From contig NW_003101654.1 of the NCBI RefSeq assembly GCF_000003855.2, positions 266,588 to 330,587 on the forward strand: a DNA stretch of 64,000 nucleotides, written 5' to 3'. The DNA is from Blastomyces gilchristii SLH14081. Its lineage: Eukaryota > Ascomycota > Eurotiomycetes > Onygenales > Ajellomycetaceae. Positions 22,441 to 34,768 of the stretch are shown piece after piece. Position 1 is the first letter of the stretch. Every line of letters starts with the position of its first letter. Made by a program: the position numbers and the translations under genes. The notes under the pieces were generated by a model. That model had not been told where the DNA came from and did not search any database. It saw only the letters and a list, made by a program, of their open reading frames with translations.

Positions 22441-23505
22441 TGAAAATGAAGTGAAAGTTCAACTCAAGCTGTCAGCGTGGCTCAGTTGATAAGACTGATA
22501 ATCAAGACTGCATACATTAGAGATGTGTGAGTTTGAATCTCACTGCTAACATCTGTCACTTCTTACTCATGAAAGCTCTCATATAATAGAGACTGAGCTT
22601 AATTAGTAAGACTTAGTGTGAGATAGAACTCTCTACTGTAAGCTAAGTCACTAGTTAAGCAAGATTCTGTAAACACTTATTATAGCTGATATAAGATGTC
22701 AATGTCTTACTATTCTACTATGCATCTGTTAAGATTCTAGTAATATAAAGTTAAGTCTAATGTAGTGATTATACATTATTTAAATAAGTCTTTAACTAGA
22801 GCTGTCATCAGAGCCTAGCTCTCTCTTAAGTACAGAGAATAATTTTGAAAATATTCTGACTAGCAGGCTTAGATATATATCTAGACTCTAGATAGAGCAC
22901 TCTGATAGACTAGAGTCTGTAAGCTCACTGCTAAGTTCTAATACTGACAGAGAGAACTGCAGTTATCAAGTCTATAATTAGTTTCTAACACAGAGTGAGA
23001 TTACAATAGCTGATTAAGAAATCTATGAGTATCTAATAAGACTGAGATCAGCAACTGAAAGCTTGATGTGTACACTATCAAGTAAGTGATAACAGTCACA
23101 AACTAATATCTCTGAAAATTAGTGACTGGCTTGAGAGAATGAACACAGTGATCAGTTAATTATAGAGAGTTAAATGTAATTAGCTTAAGATGCATCCTGC
23201 GAGTGACTAGCGTCTGTAGTATTTAATGTGTCTATCTTTAAGACTGTGTTCTCTTTTCTTTTGTCATAATATTGTCAAATGGTTTCAAAGTATCAGAAGA
23301 TGTTAGAATACTGTAATTTGTAAACAGTTTTTATATTCTGAGGTGAAATTTTCTGATTTTGCATATCTGAAATTGATGAATGTATAATAGTTAACTTTAC
23401 AGATATAGGAAAAACTCTGAGAACTAAAAGTTCTTAGGTAGATGTTATAGTCTCTGACTGTATACATCTATAATTGAAGAATAATAATAATAATAATAAT
23501 AACTG
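22441..23505 (+). mobile_element. Composite retro-insert: tRNA-like head, unknown body, LINE 3' end
   Basis: Interrupts the LINE between 22440 and 23506. It starts with about 27 bp matching part of the hAT element (reverse of about 24209-24235), then a tRNA-like head (22471-22550), about 670 bp I do not recognise, and from about 23221 some 285 bp nearly identical to the LINE 3'UTR including the AAT tail. About 10 bp of host LINE is missing at the left junction and no clear duplication is seen. A tRNA head joined to a LINE tail is the layout of a LINE-dependent SINE; a one-off template-switch product is the alternative. Confidence 0.6.
22471..22550 (+). ncRNA. tRNA-like Pol III head, decayed
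   Basis: 80-nt tRNA-like layout: acceptor arms GTCAGCG and TGCTAAC pair in five of seven positions plus one wobble; A box TGGCTCAGTTGAT; T arm with perfect 5-bp stem GTGAG/CTCAC around TTTGAAT (one transition from TTCGAAT). The D stem and anticodon arm are not convincing, so the isotype is not assigned. It differs from the head of the other SINE family. Not expected to be a working tRNA. Confidence 0.6.
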
Positions 23506-23710
23506 AAAATAATCTGAGCTTATATATGATGCACTAGAGTCAGTTATATTCTTAAGTTTAATTAAAACTACTGCAGAGCCTGATTCAATTAATTACTTAA
23601 TTATTTAAAATATATAATAATAATTAAGTAATTAATTGAATCAGGCTCTGCAGCAGTTTAATTAAACTTAAGAATATAACTGACTCTAGTTTATCATATG
23701 TAAGCTCAGA
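23506..23710. repeat. Fold-back palindrome where LINE copies L-d and L-e meet
   Basis: Two LINE arms of about 90 bp (start of RT region, compare 41540-41660) face each other around a 13-base spacer at 23606-23618; the innermost arms are ACTTAATTATT (23595-23605) and AATAATTAAGT (23619-23629). Arms differ only at a few positions. This is the centre of a much longer inverted arrangement reaching 11763 on the left and about 32770 on the right once inserts are removed. The 67-codon frame here is a by-product. Confidence 0.85.
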
Positions 23711-24549
23711 TAGACTAGCCGGCGGGATCATGAATTTCATATTTAATCTCATTTGATCTGATCTCATACATTTCTTAGTATGAGTCTCACCAGGACCAAG
23801 CCTCAAAAAAATCTGAAAATGAATCATTTCTGAGAGAAATGATGTGAAAAATGACCAGGTTTAATTCAAGAACAGTGAAATGAGAGTAATTTCTCAGAAT
23901 AAACTGTGAAAGATGATCATTCTTTCAAAATCAGAATAAGACTGAGACTGAAGATTAAATTCAGTCTTATTTAATTCATTCAGTGATTGCTTCTATAATC
24001 AGAATTTGATAATGATTATTAATAATGCTTATGAAACAACTAAATACATTTCTGTACAAGTTTATTCTTCACTTTCTTATAAAAACTACACTTCTCTGAT
24101 ATACTGTAATCAGAGATATTAAACTGTCTGATAATTTTATATTTTATAATCATGAGTTTCTTGATTGTTTCTTCTTATAATTATTCTCAGTAATAGTAAT
24201 AAATATCTTGACTTGAGTTGAACTTTCACTTCATTTTCATCTCTATCAATGAAATTATCAAAATATCACATATCATCAGTGTAACAGTTAAATATATACT
24301 CTTAACAATTTTTCATAACTCTAGAATTGATTTAATGTGTAAATTCATTATATTATCTTGAGAATAGTGATTAAATTCAGTTTTATAAGTATATAGTTTT
24401 ACCTGATTTTTAATTGTAATCAATATATGTAAGTTCTATTTTAAAGTTAGTATTATAGTTATATATAATATGAAGTGTTATCAAAGATTGTTACTTACTA
24501 GAGAATTGTATTTCACTGTCTTCACATCTTTAACATCTGCTTATTCAAA

Positions 24550-25080
24550 TCTCTGACAGTTGACATTGTAGTAGTCTCAGACTAATTTAACATATAAGTC
24601 TCATTTCTTCTCTGTTCAATCTTAAGAAGTGTAGATATTAACTTAATAGAAGAGATCTAGTAGAGCTGCTACAGCATAGTACTCTGTAAAAGATTGTTCA
24701 GTTTTACTGTAGTAATATATCAGTTTATCTGTTATAGCAATAATAGCCTACACTATAACATCATCTCAGACTGAATTTCTTTTTAAGTGATTTAACTGCT
24801 TCTTAAGATAAGTAAATAAACTGTTATACACTCATCAAGCTGACTGCAGCATTAATGTATAAGTGATTAAGACTGTCTTTATTATCTTATAAAACTGAAA
24901 TAGTAAATCAATCACATATTTCAACTGAGTTCACTTTATATCAGAAAGTTTCAATGTCTGAATCTTTTTCTAATCAGAGTGTTGCACTCAATGATCAATT
25001 ATCTGATATAATTAAAGAGTCTAAATAGTTATCTTATATATTGAACTTCATTATATTTTAACATTCTGTATCATATTCAG
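24550..25080 (-). pseudogene. hAT transposase remnant
   Basis: Minus-strand translation with stops includes LKKQLNHLKRNSV, then AIIAITDKLIYYYSKTEQS (about 24700-24760) and YYAVAALLD (about 24660-24690). This matches the hAT transposase stretch just before the C-terminal dimerisation domain (family pattern: KL..YY.KT, then YA.A..LDP). I could not pick out the catalytic Asp/Glu residues or the dimerisation domain with certainty. Together with the 8-bp duplication it supports the hAT assignment. Confidence 0.65.
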
Positions 25081-25089
25081 TGATATGAC

Positions 25090-25596
25090 TAGACTGACTG
25101 TGTGACCGTGTCTGAGACCAGGACCAGATTTTTTGATAGTCTCATTATCAATTCGACTGATCCCATTACACGGTTTTAACATTAGATAGTAGTCTCATAC
25201 TGTCTCAGTGAGACTTACTGTCTACTCTTGTCACATTTTTCAAATGAGACCATGATTTCCACTTCTCAATTTAAATTATTTTTATTGCTTTAAATGACTT
25301 TAAATCTCATTTGAGTGTTATCAAAAAGCATTACTTTTTAAAAAATTAAAAATAGTCTAAAAAAAACCTTAAAATGTCTAAAAATAGTAACTTTATGCCA
25401 AGAATGGGACTAAATGAGATCAAATAGAACTACTTTCTTCTTTTTTTCAAGTTATGGTTCCATTTTAAGATCTGATATATAGTCACTTTGCATGATTTTT
25501 TTAATGGCTAGTCCCAGCGGGATTCACGCCAAGAAATGTATGAGACCAGACCAAATGGGATCAAATATGAAATTCATAATCTCAGTGGCCAGTCTA
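25090..25596 (+). mobile_element. hAT-type MITE, copy D
   Basis: 507 bp, TAGACTGACTG to CAGTCTA, flanked by GATATGAC (25082-25089 and 25597-25604), inserted in the larger hAT element. Non-coding. Confidence 0.92.
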
Positions 25597-28309
25597 GATA
25601 TGACTGATTTATTTATTTATTGAATATTATGAAATTATTATTGTTATTTAGAGAAGATATAAATTGTATTAGTAATGTTTTAAATCTGTAATATTTAAAT
25701 TATTAGTCAATTTATTCAAAATTAATAGTAGTGTTATTAAAAAGTATTATTAAAAAATAATATTAAAAAGTATTATTAAAAAACATTATCTTTTATAAAG
25801 TGAATGTAAAAATTACTTAAGTAATCACTTTCATCTTATTCTTGTTTCAAGAATCAGTTATCTCATTATTCTGTATCTCAATGTTAAGATTCTTTATTAG
25901 TATTTATATTACAAGTTAAACTACATGAGTAATGTAGAAGATATGACCTTATTTATCATTTCAGAAATACAAAGTTAATTTTTACTTCAAGCTCTTTATC
26001 ATAGTGTAGTTATTCACAGCATTATCAGTTGTAATTATAAGAAGACTGAGACTAATATCTTAATAGTCATTTTTAATCACAGTTATTAATATCTCTATTA
26101 TATAATTCTCAGTATGACTACTGATTAATAATTTAAATTCAATTAATATCTCTTCATAAGTTCAGTTCTCATCAATGTAATAATATGTAACTCTTATAAA
26201 TATAAGATTGTTTGTACTAGTTCATACATTCACTATGAGAGACACTCTTTGATGATTCTTCAACTCTGATTCTAGATATTATATATTAACTTTGTAGTGT
26301 GTCTTGAGGTTGAACTGAAGACAGAATTGATATAGAATATGAAGATTTGAATTAAGTATTTAAAGAAGTGTTTAGAATTCAGAGTTTTCAATTGATTGAA
26401 GAGAAAGATTCAGAGATATACATATACAAAGTAATTATTCATAAAAGTTATTAGATGAGAGTTATGAAATCAGAGTACTGATATATAATCATTTTTATAT
26501 AATTTTCTTTAAATTAGAAAGTTAGTATTATTAAAAATCATTATCTGATAAAGTAACTTATCAGTTCAGTAGTAAATTTCTGATTATTTTTCTTTTATTA
26601 TCTGTATTCTGATGACTTCAGATGTCAGAAAATTTCTTCAGAGTTATGATCAGTTTATAATAAATGTTTCTGAAGAGAGTTGTAGTGATTGTAGTAGAGA
26701 GATAACTCTTCAGTAATCTGTAATATAATCTGTTAATAATTATTTTATAGTTTATCTCAGTATTTATGTTGAGTTTTTCATAAATTTTATAACCTGAAAT
26801 CAGATGTGAAGAATGAAGTGATTATTTATTATAATTGAAAGAGAGTATTCTATATTGAATTATAAATAATATAGACTTTGTAATTCACAGTGATTTCTTA
26901 AAGAGTTTATGAATCTTCAATAGAAGTAAAAGAAGTGAAAGAAGTGAATTCAGAAGATATGATAATAATTTGAGAAAGATAATAATTTATTTTGAATAAC
27001 TGATCACTGATATATGTAAGAAGAATTAATATAAGAGAAAATACTCTTCTTTCTTAAATTAGTTATAATTTTAGTACTAACTCAGATTGAATATCATTGA
27101 TATATAAAAGTAAATAAACAATCTTGATTAATCTCTGTCATATTTCTTGAAATATATTAATATTATGAATGAGAGTATTATCAAATTATATTATCAGATA
27201 ATATCATTAAAAATATATTAATATTATAAATATCAATATTGAAAAAATGTTGATACTTATACATTATAGTGATTTGTGAATCATGATAGTTAAATATATA
27301 TATATATATTATTTCTGATATTCATAATTGATTACAACTTGTACAATAATTTTTGAAAACTTAAAATTAATTTCAATTATTAACTAATAGTTACAAACTT
27401 ATAACTAATTAATATAAAAAGAAAAAAACTTTTTCTACTTATTATCTTTCTTCTCTTTCTCATTCTTTTTATTATTCTTTATAATTCACTTTTTATTCTT
27501 CTTCTTCTTCTTCTTCTTCTTATCTGAGTTGATAATTATCTTAAAATCTCTCTCTGCTGTCTTCTCAGAGAAGAGTTCTCACTGCTCTCTTTCAGTCAGA
27601 TTAATCTGTGTCTCAAAATCCTGCATTTTCTGATCTGCTATCTCAGATTTCATCTCAGTGATAAGCAGATTATCATGTTCAGAGAGCAGAGCTGTCTTCC
27701 CAATATTCTGAATCATAAAGCATATTTGAGATCTAAACAAGGCCTCAATTCTCTTCTCCTCTATCAGCTCCTACTAATCAATTAGATAACAGAAGTATTA
27801 TCAAAAAGTATTATCTCTTAATAAAGAATTTATCAGTTTTGACTTCTTTATCTCTTACTTAAATATCTTCTTAATCTTCTTCTACTGCTACTTATTTATA
27901 GTAATACTCTTCTTCTCTCTCTCTCTCTTTATCTTAATCTTAAATCATTCTCAGAACTTCTTCTAATCTTACTACTACTATATAAGACTCTTCACTATCT
28001 TCTTTTTCAATCTCTTATAGATGATATTATCTGTATTATTTCTATACTTAGTTCAGTCTAAATCTATCAGAAGTGTTACTTAAAATTATTATCATTCTAC
28101 TCTCTTACAGAGTCTCTTCAAGGTATTATAATGTATCTTACAATCTATCTTCTCATACTTAAATGTCTTCTTCTTCTCTCTCTTCAATCTGTAACAGTGC
28201 TCACACGCCTTAATGATTCACAGAACCGCAGAATATTTAGAGAAGAATAACATGATTGATTATAATAAGTGTTAAGAGAGAGTGAAGACAGAGAAGACAG
28301 CTAGCAATG

Positions 28310-28390
28310 ATATAATAATAATGATAATAATAATGATGATGATGATGATAATAATAATAATAATAATAATAATGATGATAATGATAATGA
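28310..28390. repeat. AAT/ATG trinucleotide microsatellite
   Basis: Interspersed (ATA) and (GAT) triplets over about 80 bp inside the decayed hAT element. It lacks a LINE or SINE body upstream, so it is not a retroelement tail. Confidence 0.85.
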
Positions 28391-30876
28391 AAGAGAGAGT
28401 ACATGAGAATATATTATTAATTTATTAAATGCAAAGAGATAAAGAAACTATTAATAGCTTTCAGAGATGTACAGAAACAGCTACAGTGTTGTATAGTAAT
28501 ATTATCTTCATTTAATACATACACTATTGATATTCTTTATATACAGTTATTGTATAATTAATATCAGAAATACATGCAGAAAACAGATCTTTATTACTAG
28601 AAAGAATGATTACAGTGATTTCCTCTTTTTATATTATAAAGATAAGTTATTCTTATTTCTTTCTTCTCTCTTTTCTCTTCTTCTTCAACTCATCACTAAG
28701 TTCAAGCTGATATAAAAACTATTAAAACACTCTTAGAAACTCTTAAATTGAAGAGTATAGACTAATCAAATTTTAAATGCAGATAAATCAAATTATATTC
28801 AATAATACTAATTATTCATTTCTCTCTTAATAAAATAATAGTTGTATCTTTCTTCTCCCTCTTCAAATGAAATATAGCCTGTGAAAAGTGAGTATCATGC
28901 CAGGTTATAATGATCAACACAGCCCTAGCATGCAGAGCTGTATATATACAGTGTGTACTGAACTGAGAGACTGTATAAGTTGTAAATCAGTAGCAGCATT
29001 TCAGAGAAAGTCATACAGTGTAAGAAAGCTGTAACTCTCAGTTATATACACAGAGAATGAATTACTGCAGTAAGTGTATATATATTGTATAGAAGTAACA
29101 CTTTTTAATAATACTCAGTTTTTAATATTATGAAAATAAAGTCTCTTCATGAGATCTGTTTTTATCAGAAGTCAGAGAATCTTATATTTATTAAGATTAT
29201 CTTCACATATCTTGTCTATGAAATCAATGAAGAGAATCATTGATTTCAGTATTCTATTCTTGATATTATTCAAGTGACAGCAGAGTTCATTCTGATCACA
29301 CTTTTTAAGTGTATATTTTCTAATTATTCACATTTATACAGATATATACTGATTATTTATTAGATAATATTAAGATAATAACTCATTACAGCTGTGTTAC
29401 TCTCACTATGAGAAATACACAGTTGATGATGAATATTGTAAAGACTCTGAGAAGTGAGTATTTTAAAGATACTGCAGCTCTGTAATCTTGATTTCCTTTA
29501 ATTTTTATTGTTTAATTTTTTCTTTTTCTTTTCTTTTTTGTTTTCTTTCTCTTTTTTTTTTCATTGTGATTTTTTCTTGTTTTTATTTTGTTTTTTATTT
29601 TTTGTTTTTTTTTTGTATTTTATATTTTTTTTATAATTAAAATTATATAAATTATAATCTGTGTTCAGAAAAGTAATGATATTTAGTAATACTCTTTATT
29701 GAATTTTCAACAAATGAGTACTATATTATAATATTATATAAGTGAGAAATAATTTCATAATCTTATTTAATGTTATTCTCAATAATAAAATCAGAATGAA
29801 AATATAACTAAGAATTCAAACATATTCTTTATCTGAGACCAGATTTTTATTTGAAAAGTGAATCTGAGATCTTTAATATTTGAAATAATATGATTTGAGA
29901 TCAATGTGATGAACACAAATCATGATCAGAAGTAATGCTTTTAGGCAACATAACAACTGTAAAGTTTGATTCTGGTTTCAGACACGGTCACACGGTCAGT
30001 CTAAGCTCAGATCATTTTCAGTTATTTTCATCAATATATTCATGAAATAATATATTCTTCTCTTCTAAATGTAATGAGTTTTGAAAGAGAATTCTTATAA
30101 AAGCTTGATACTTTTTCTCAAAAGTGTTTACTGTATATAATTCAATCTGAAATTTATATTGTAAGATTGAAAGCTTTGCTACACTTCTTGTTTTAATATA
30201 GTTAAAGTCTTTAAAAACTTCTTTTTCTTATACTTCTTTAAGAAATTTTTTCTAGCAGTCTGTTTTAACTCTTTTAATAACTGAAAAATATTCATTTCAG
30301 ATAATTTTGATCTTCTTATCAAATATTAAGTTATTCTTTCAATCTCTTTTAACAGTGATTAATTACTCTCTTTTAGAAGTGATATTCTTATTTCAATAAG
30401 ATTTGAAATACTCAGAAGACTTTTTCTTTGAAATATTTTCTCTAATATTTGTTAGAAGAATAGATGTAATCAGCTTTACTCTATTTTCAAGTATTTCATT
30501 TAAGATATCTTGACTCTGATTTCAAGAGAGCTCACTCTGCTTTGCAGATTTCAGCTGTTTTACACTTTCTTTAACTACTTTTCAATCAGCATTTTCAAAG
30601 TTATACTGATTAGAGAGAAGAGGATTTTCACTTATTTATTTTTCACTCAGTTCAATATTAAATTGAATGATCTCATAATCTGATTCTGAGATCTTATTTG
30701 AATCAATAAATCAGTTTATAAGTCTTTTTTCAATTAGGTTTTATATTATGAAAGTGAAATCTATAATAGATTTCTGTTGCATGTCTTTTCTAAAGAATGT
30801 TTATTAATGAGACTTATTAACTACATCTATTGAATGTTTAAAAGTTCATTCAATCAGTTTATCTGCTCTTACTGCT

Positions 30877-31188
30877 ATTATTATTATTATTATTATTATT
30901 ATTCTTTTATTATACTTATATACAAGCGGAGCTTATAATGAGTTCTTGGATGATATTGAATACAGATCAAGTATTGATTATACAGGAGAAAATACAGATA
31001 TTAAGATTATGTCAAGATAATAAGAACATAGAAAAATACAAAGAAGTGATAATTAGATACATATGATAATAACTTTTCAGATCAGAAATATAGAGTGATT
31101 CATTGAAGTAATTTATACATCTCTGTATTTATTAGAAATCTGAGATGCTTGAGTTTCAGATTTAATGTATTTTCTGCAGATTTCAAAC
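30877..31188 (-). mobile_element. tRNA-derived SINE, copy 5 (5'-truncated)
   Basis: Reverse orientation; tail from 30877, truncated in the B box like copy 4. Flanked by CTTACTGCT (30868-30876) and ATTACTGCT (31191-31199). It lies at the same LINE position with the same 5' breakpoint as copy 4, so both descend from one insertion. Confidence 0.88.
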
Positions 31189-32639
31189 TTATTACTGCTC
31201 TTCTACATTCTGAATTTCATCAGAAATGATGTGCATTGAAGTCTTCTATAATTGTAGAGTTTTTTAAGAGAAGTATATTTAAAAATCCTCTATCAATTAT
31301 TCAGATATTATTGTTTTCTTTCAATAACTTTTCATTATAAATATTTATAAGTTTAATAGTATCAAACTCATTCTCTTTATCTACAATATCACTCACTAGA
31401 ATATCAGAGTCAGATATAATATCAAATCTCAGATTAAATTAATATCTTAATCTTTTTCTTTTATAAATCACTACTTTTGATTTTATCTCAGATTTTTCAA
31501 GTAGAAAGTAGTAATAGATTGAATAAGAAATAATGTACTTTTACTCAGTACCAAAGTTTGATTCTTGAAGAAGTATAAAGTTAACTTTTTATTTCAATAT
31601 AATCTGAAGATAAGAATAAATACAATTTGAGTTTCTATTCACATTGTTTTGAATAAATGTGATTTTTAAAGAATTTTTAAACTTTTTTTGTTATTTGTGT
31701 TGTATATTCATACTAAAAGAGAGTAGAAATAGAGTAGAATCTAATCACTATTATCTGATAGTAGATTATAACTGTTTTAAAAAGCAGAAATTTCAACTGC
31801 TTATATTCTTTCTAGTTTATTAACAGAGTTATTTCTCAATTCTCTAATCTTAACAGATATTTAAGAATTCAAATTCTGTTTGTATTTAGCTGAAGAATTT
31901 GAGTTAGAGAATTTAGATAATTAAGACTTTCTTCTTTTTAAGATTGCAGTTGTAGATTTACTGACTCAACTATTATCTTCAGTTTTATATTGATTTTGAG
32001 CTTCTTCTTTTCTTCAGTTCTTTTAAATTCTTGAAGTAAATGTGCATTCTTTCAAACTAGATACATACTTTTCTTTACAGTTAGAGCATTTAAACAGAGT
32101 ATATTAACAGATTTCATCTCTTTTTAAGTATATTTCATATTTATGCTCACTAGTTTTATAATCTTTGACACAGAATTCACATTTTAAGTCTCTGAAATAG
32201 AATATTGTAAAGTATTCATATCTTTGATAGTTTGAACACTGTATTTATACTTTGAGATTCATTCTTGACTCTTTGTATTCATGAACTCTCATTTTCAAAG
32301 CTGTTACTCTCACTTCAGAGATTTTTAATTGTTTAAGTATTTTTATATAAACTAGAATGTAGACATTTCTTCTGATATGTCTAAATTCAATTGAATTCAG
32401 TTTTACAGGCTTCTTTCTCAGTTGAATAGAATTGAATTCTTTTAACTCATTTTTAAGAAGTAGCATTTCTTTCTCACAGTCAAAAATTTCAACTGAAATA
32501 TCATGAAGAATGAATTTATCTCACTTTTCATCTGGTTCAGATAGACTTATTGTATTTAAGAGAGATTCTATTGCTGATTTTCAGATACTCTCATTCTCAA
32601 TAAGAAATTCCGCGCTGAATTCAGGCATTGTAGTTAGAA

Positions 32640-32770
32640 TCATGAAGTTTTCAAAGAAAGATGACTCAATTGAAGCTACAACTGATTTAAAAAAACAGAA
32701 AAGAAAAGAAAGGAAAAAGTACAGTAAAGAGAGACTATAATAAAATAAAAATATTGAAAGATAATATATA
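32640..32770 (-). other. LINE ORF2-end to ORF1 head-to-tail junction
   Basis: On the minus strand the ORF2 end and a pyrimidine-rich stretch (TTTTTCCTTTCTTTTC) run directly into mid-ORF1, with the 3'UTR, tail, 5'UTR and ORF1 start absent. The same junction is at about 11880-11925. It points to a tandem LINE pair with an internal deletion, later duplicated in inverted orientation. Confidence 0.75.
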
Positions 32771-34262
32771 GCTGTTTTAACAGATTATATCTGATCAATT
32801 TTCATCTCTTCATATTCAGATATATCTGAATTCAGTTATTTTCTTATAGCTGCTTGAGTTTCTGACAGACAGTCTATTAAGTATTTAATTCCTGTCTCAG
32901 TTAAGTATAAGAACCTTATATTTAATTGATTTAGATTATACTTCTCTTTCATTCTAGCTCTGAGACTATTGTATAGTGCACAATGTATTAAAATATAGTC
33001 AGAATTTTCATTTGTATTGCAGAATGAGCCTTCTATTGAATTAAATCTATTATCAAATCTTTGTGTATAAGATTTGAAATAATCATGTTCTAGTTTCAGC
33101 TGAATTATAAATGACAATATTTTCTTTTTACATTTGATTAAACAAGATTTTCACTTGAGTTTTATTTCAAATCTTGAATAATATATACTCTTCTTTTATT
33201 TCTATCAGCTTTTATTTCACTTATCTAAATGACATTCTTTTATCTTTCTCTTTATAAAAGACAAGAACACTGTTATTTGAATAGATCAGCCTAATTCTAA
33301 ATTCTTTCTTACAGCTGAATCAGTCAATTCATTGTCATGAATATTTATATAAGTAGGAACTTAGTGTAGATAAATTATCAGTTTTAATATTCTTCTCTTT
33401 TGAATTTTCAAAACAGAATTTAAAATCAGTTCAAGATTCAATTAATCATTATGAATCTGACTATTTCTAAGTCTTTTTAAAGCAGCTTGACTATCAGAGA
33501 ATATTCATATCTCTTTTAAACTATTTTCTCTTTTATGAGATTTTATTTTCATGACTTTAAAATCTTTCACTATTATAAATAGTTCAGTATCAAAGACTTC
33601 AGATTCACTGTCTAGATTTCAGAAATCTGGGATAAAATTGATTTTATTCTCAGTATAAGTAATATCTGCATCTAATCTGTTTAAATTCTTATTTTTTGAG
33701 TTATCTGAGTAAATCAAAATAGAGTCTTTTATATTGAATGTAGAGATCTTATTTAAAAACAGTTTATATTCTCTCTCTTTAGATAGTTCACTCATTTATA
33801 AGTCCATGAAAGATTCAAGCTTTTCTTTTTAAAGAGATATTTTCTCGTGATCAACTTTCTCAATATTTAATAAATAAAATTAATGTCAAATCAGTGAATA
33901 TAGTCTGTATATTTGAGAGAGCATTTTCTTTGAAGAATTATTTTCATTTCTATTAATAAATCTATTTCAATTCAGTTCATTTTCTGAGTTAATTAATGAA
34001 AATGAAGAAGAGACTCTTTCTCTGATTTCATGATTTAAGCTCATCTTTATAACTCTTAAAGTATAGTTTATACAGGTCTTTTCATATCTAATAGCAGAAG
34101 AAAGAATTGAAGCTTCATTTTTCATTGCTTTAATACAAGATGATTTGAATAGTCTCAGAATTCTTCTCAAAGCTCTATTTTACAGACTCTGAAAGAGTTC
34201 AGTGAAATTTTCTTGATTATTTTATCAAACTTAAACTTCATAATCAGCTACTGAGGTGATAC

Positions 34263-34768
34263 TAGACTGACCGTGTGACCGTGTCTGAGACCAGGACCAG
34301 ATTTTTTGATAGTCTCATTACCAATTCGACTGATCCCATTACACGGTTTTAACATTAGATAGTAGTCCCATACTGTCCCAGTGGAACTTACTGTCTACTC
34401 TTGTCACATTTTCCAAATGGGACCATGATTTCCACTTCTCAATTTAAATTATTTTTATTACTTTAAATGACTTTAAATCTCATTTAAGTGTTATCAAAAA
34501 GCGTTACTTTTTAAAAAATTAAAAATAGTCTAAAAAAAACCTTAAAATGTCTAAAAATAGTAACTTTATGCCAAGAATGGGACTAAATGAGACCAAATGG
34601 GATCACTTTCTCATTTTTTTCAAGTCATGGTTCCATTTTAAGATCTGATATATAGTCACTTTACATGTTTTTTTGATAGCCAGTCCCAGCGGGATTCACG
34701 CCAAGAAATGTATGGGACCAGACCAAATGGGACCAAACATGAAATTCATGGTCCCGGCGGCCAGTCTA
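34263..34768 (+). mobile_element. hAT-type MITE, copy A (best preserved)
   Basis: 506 bp with ends TAGACTGACCG and CGGCCAGTCTA and perfect 8-bp duplication GGTGATAC (34255-34262 and 34769-34776). It retains CCC, GGG and CpG positions altered in the other copies, so it is the best reference for the family. Non-coding. Confidence 0.95.

Larger units (their letters stand above)
23711..30003 (-). mobile_element. hAT-family DNA transposon, full length, decayed
   Basis: 6.29 kb with ends TAGACTAGCCGG and CGGTCAGTCTA and a perfect 8-bp duplication AGCTCAGA (23703-23710 and 30004-30011), interrupting LINE copy L-e. A 507-bp MITE (25090-25596) is nested in it. The first about 115 and last about 50 bp match the MITE family, so the MITEs are probably internal-deletion derivatives. 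A hAT transposase trace lies on the minus strand near 24550-25080. About 4.4 kb right of the nested MITE shows no recognisable domain and contains a trinucleotide repeat and a T-rich stretch. Confidence 0.85.
30004..34262 (-). mobile_element. Tad1-like LINE, copy L-e (right arm of the inverted repeat)
   Basis: Minus-strand reading from the outer side inward: RT end, RNase H and ORF2 end (34262 to about 32840), the ORF2/ORF1 junction (about 32770-32640), ORF1 (to about 31800), endonuclease (31700-31190), SINE 5, then the endonuclease/RT start (30870-30004), and after the hAT element 23702 back to the palindrome centre. The same order occurs in L-d on the plus strand. Short surviving frames include a C-terminal Cys/His motif near 32836-33117. 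No complete ORF. Confidence 0.85.

Noticed and set aside
28310..28390. CRISPR-like or regulatory array
   Set aside because: Plain AAT/ATG microsatellite without unique spacers.
25597..30003. Host genes in the long AT-rich stretch of the hAT element
   Set aside because: Only short AT-driven frames (for example 28527-28715); no domain, and the stretch lies within the transposon ends.
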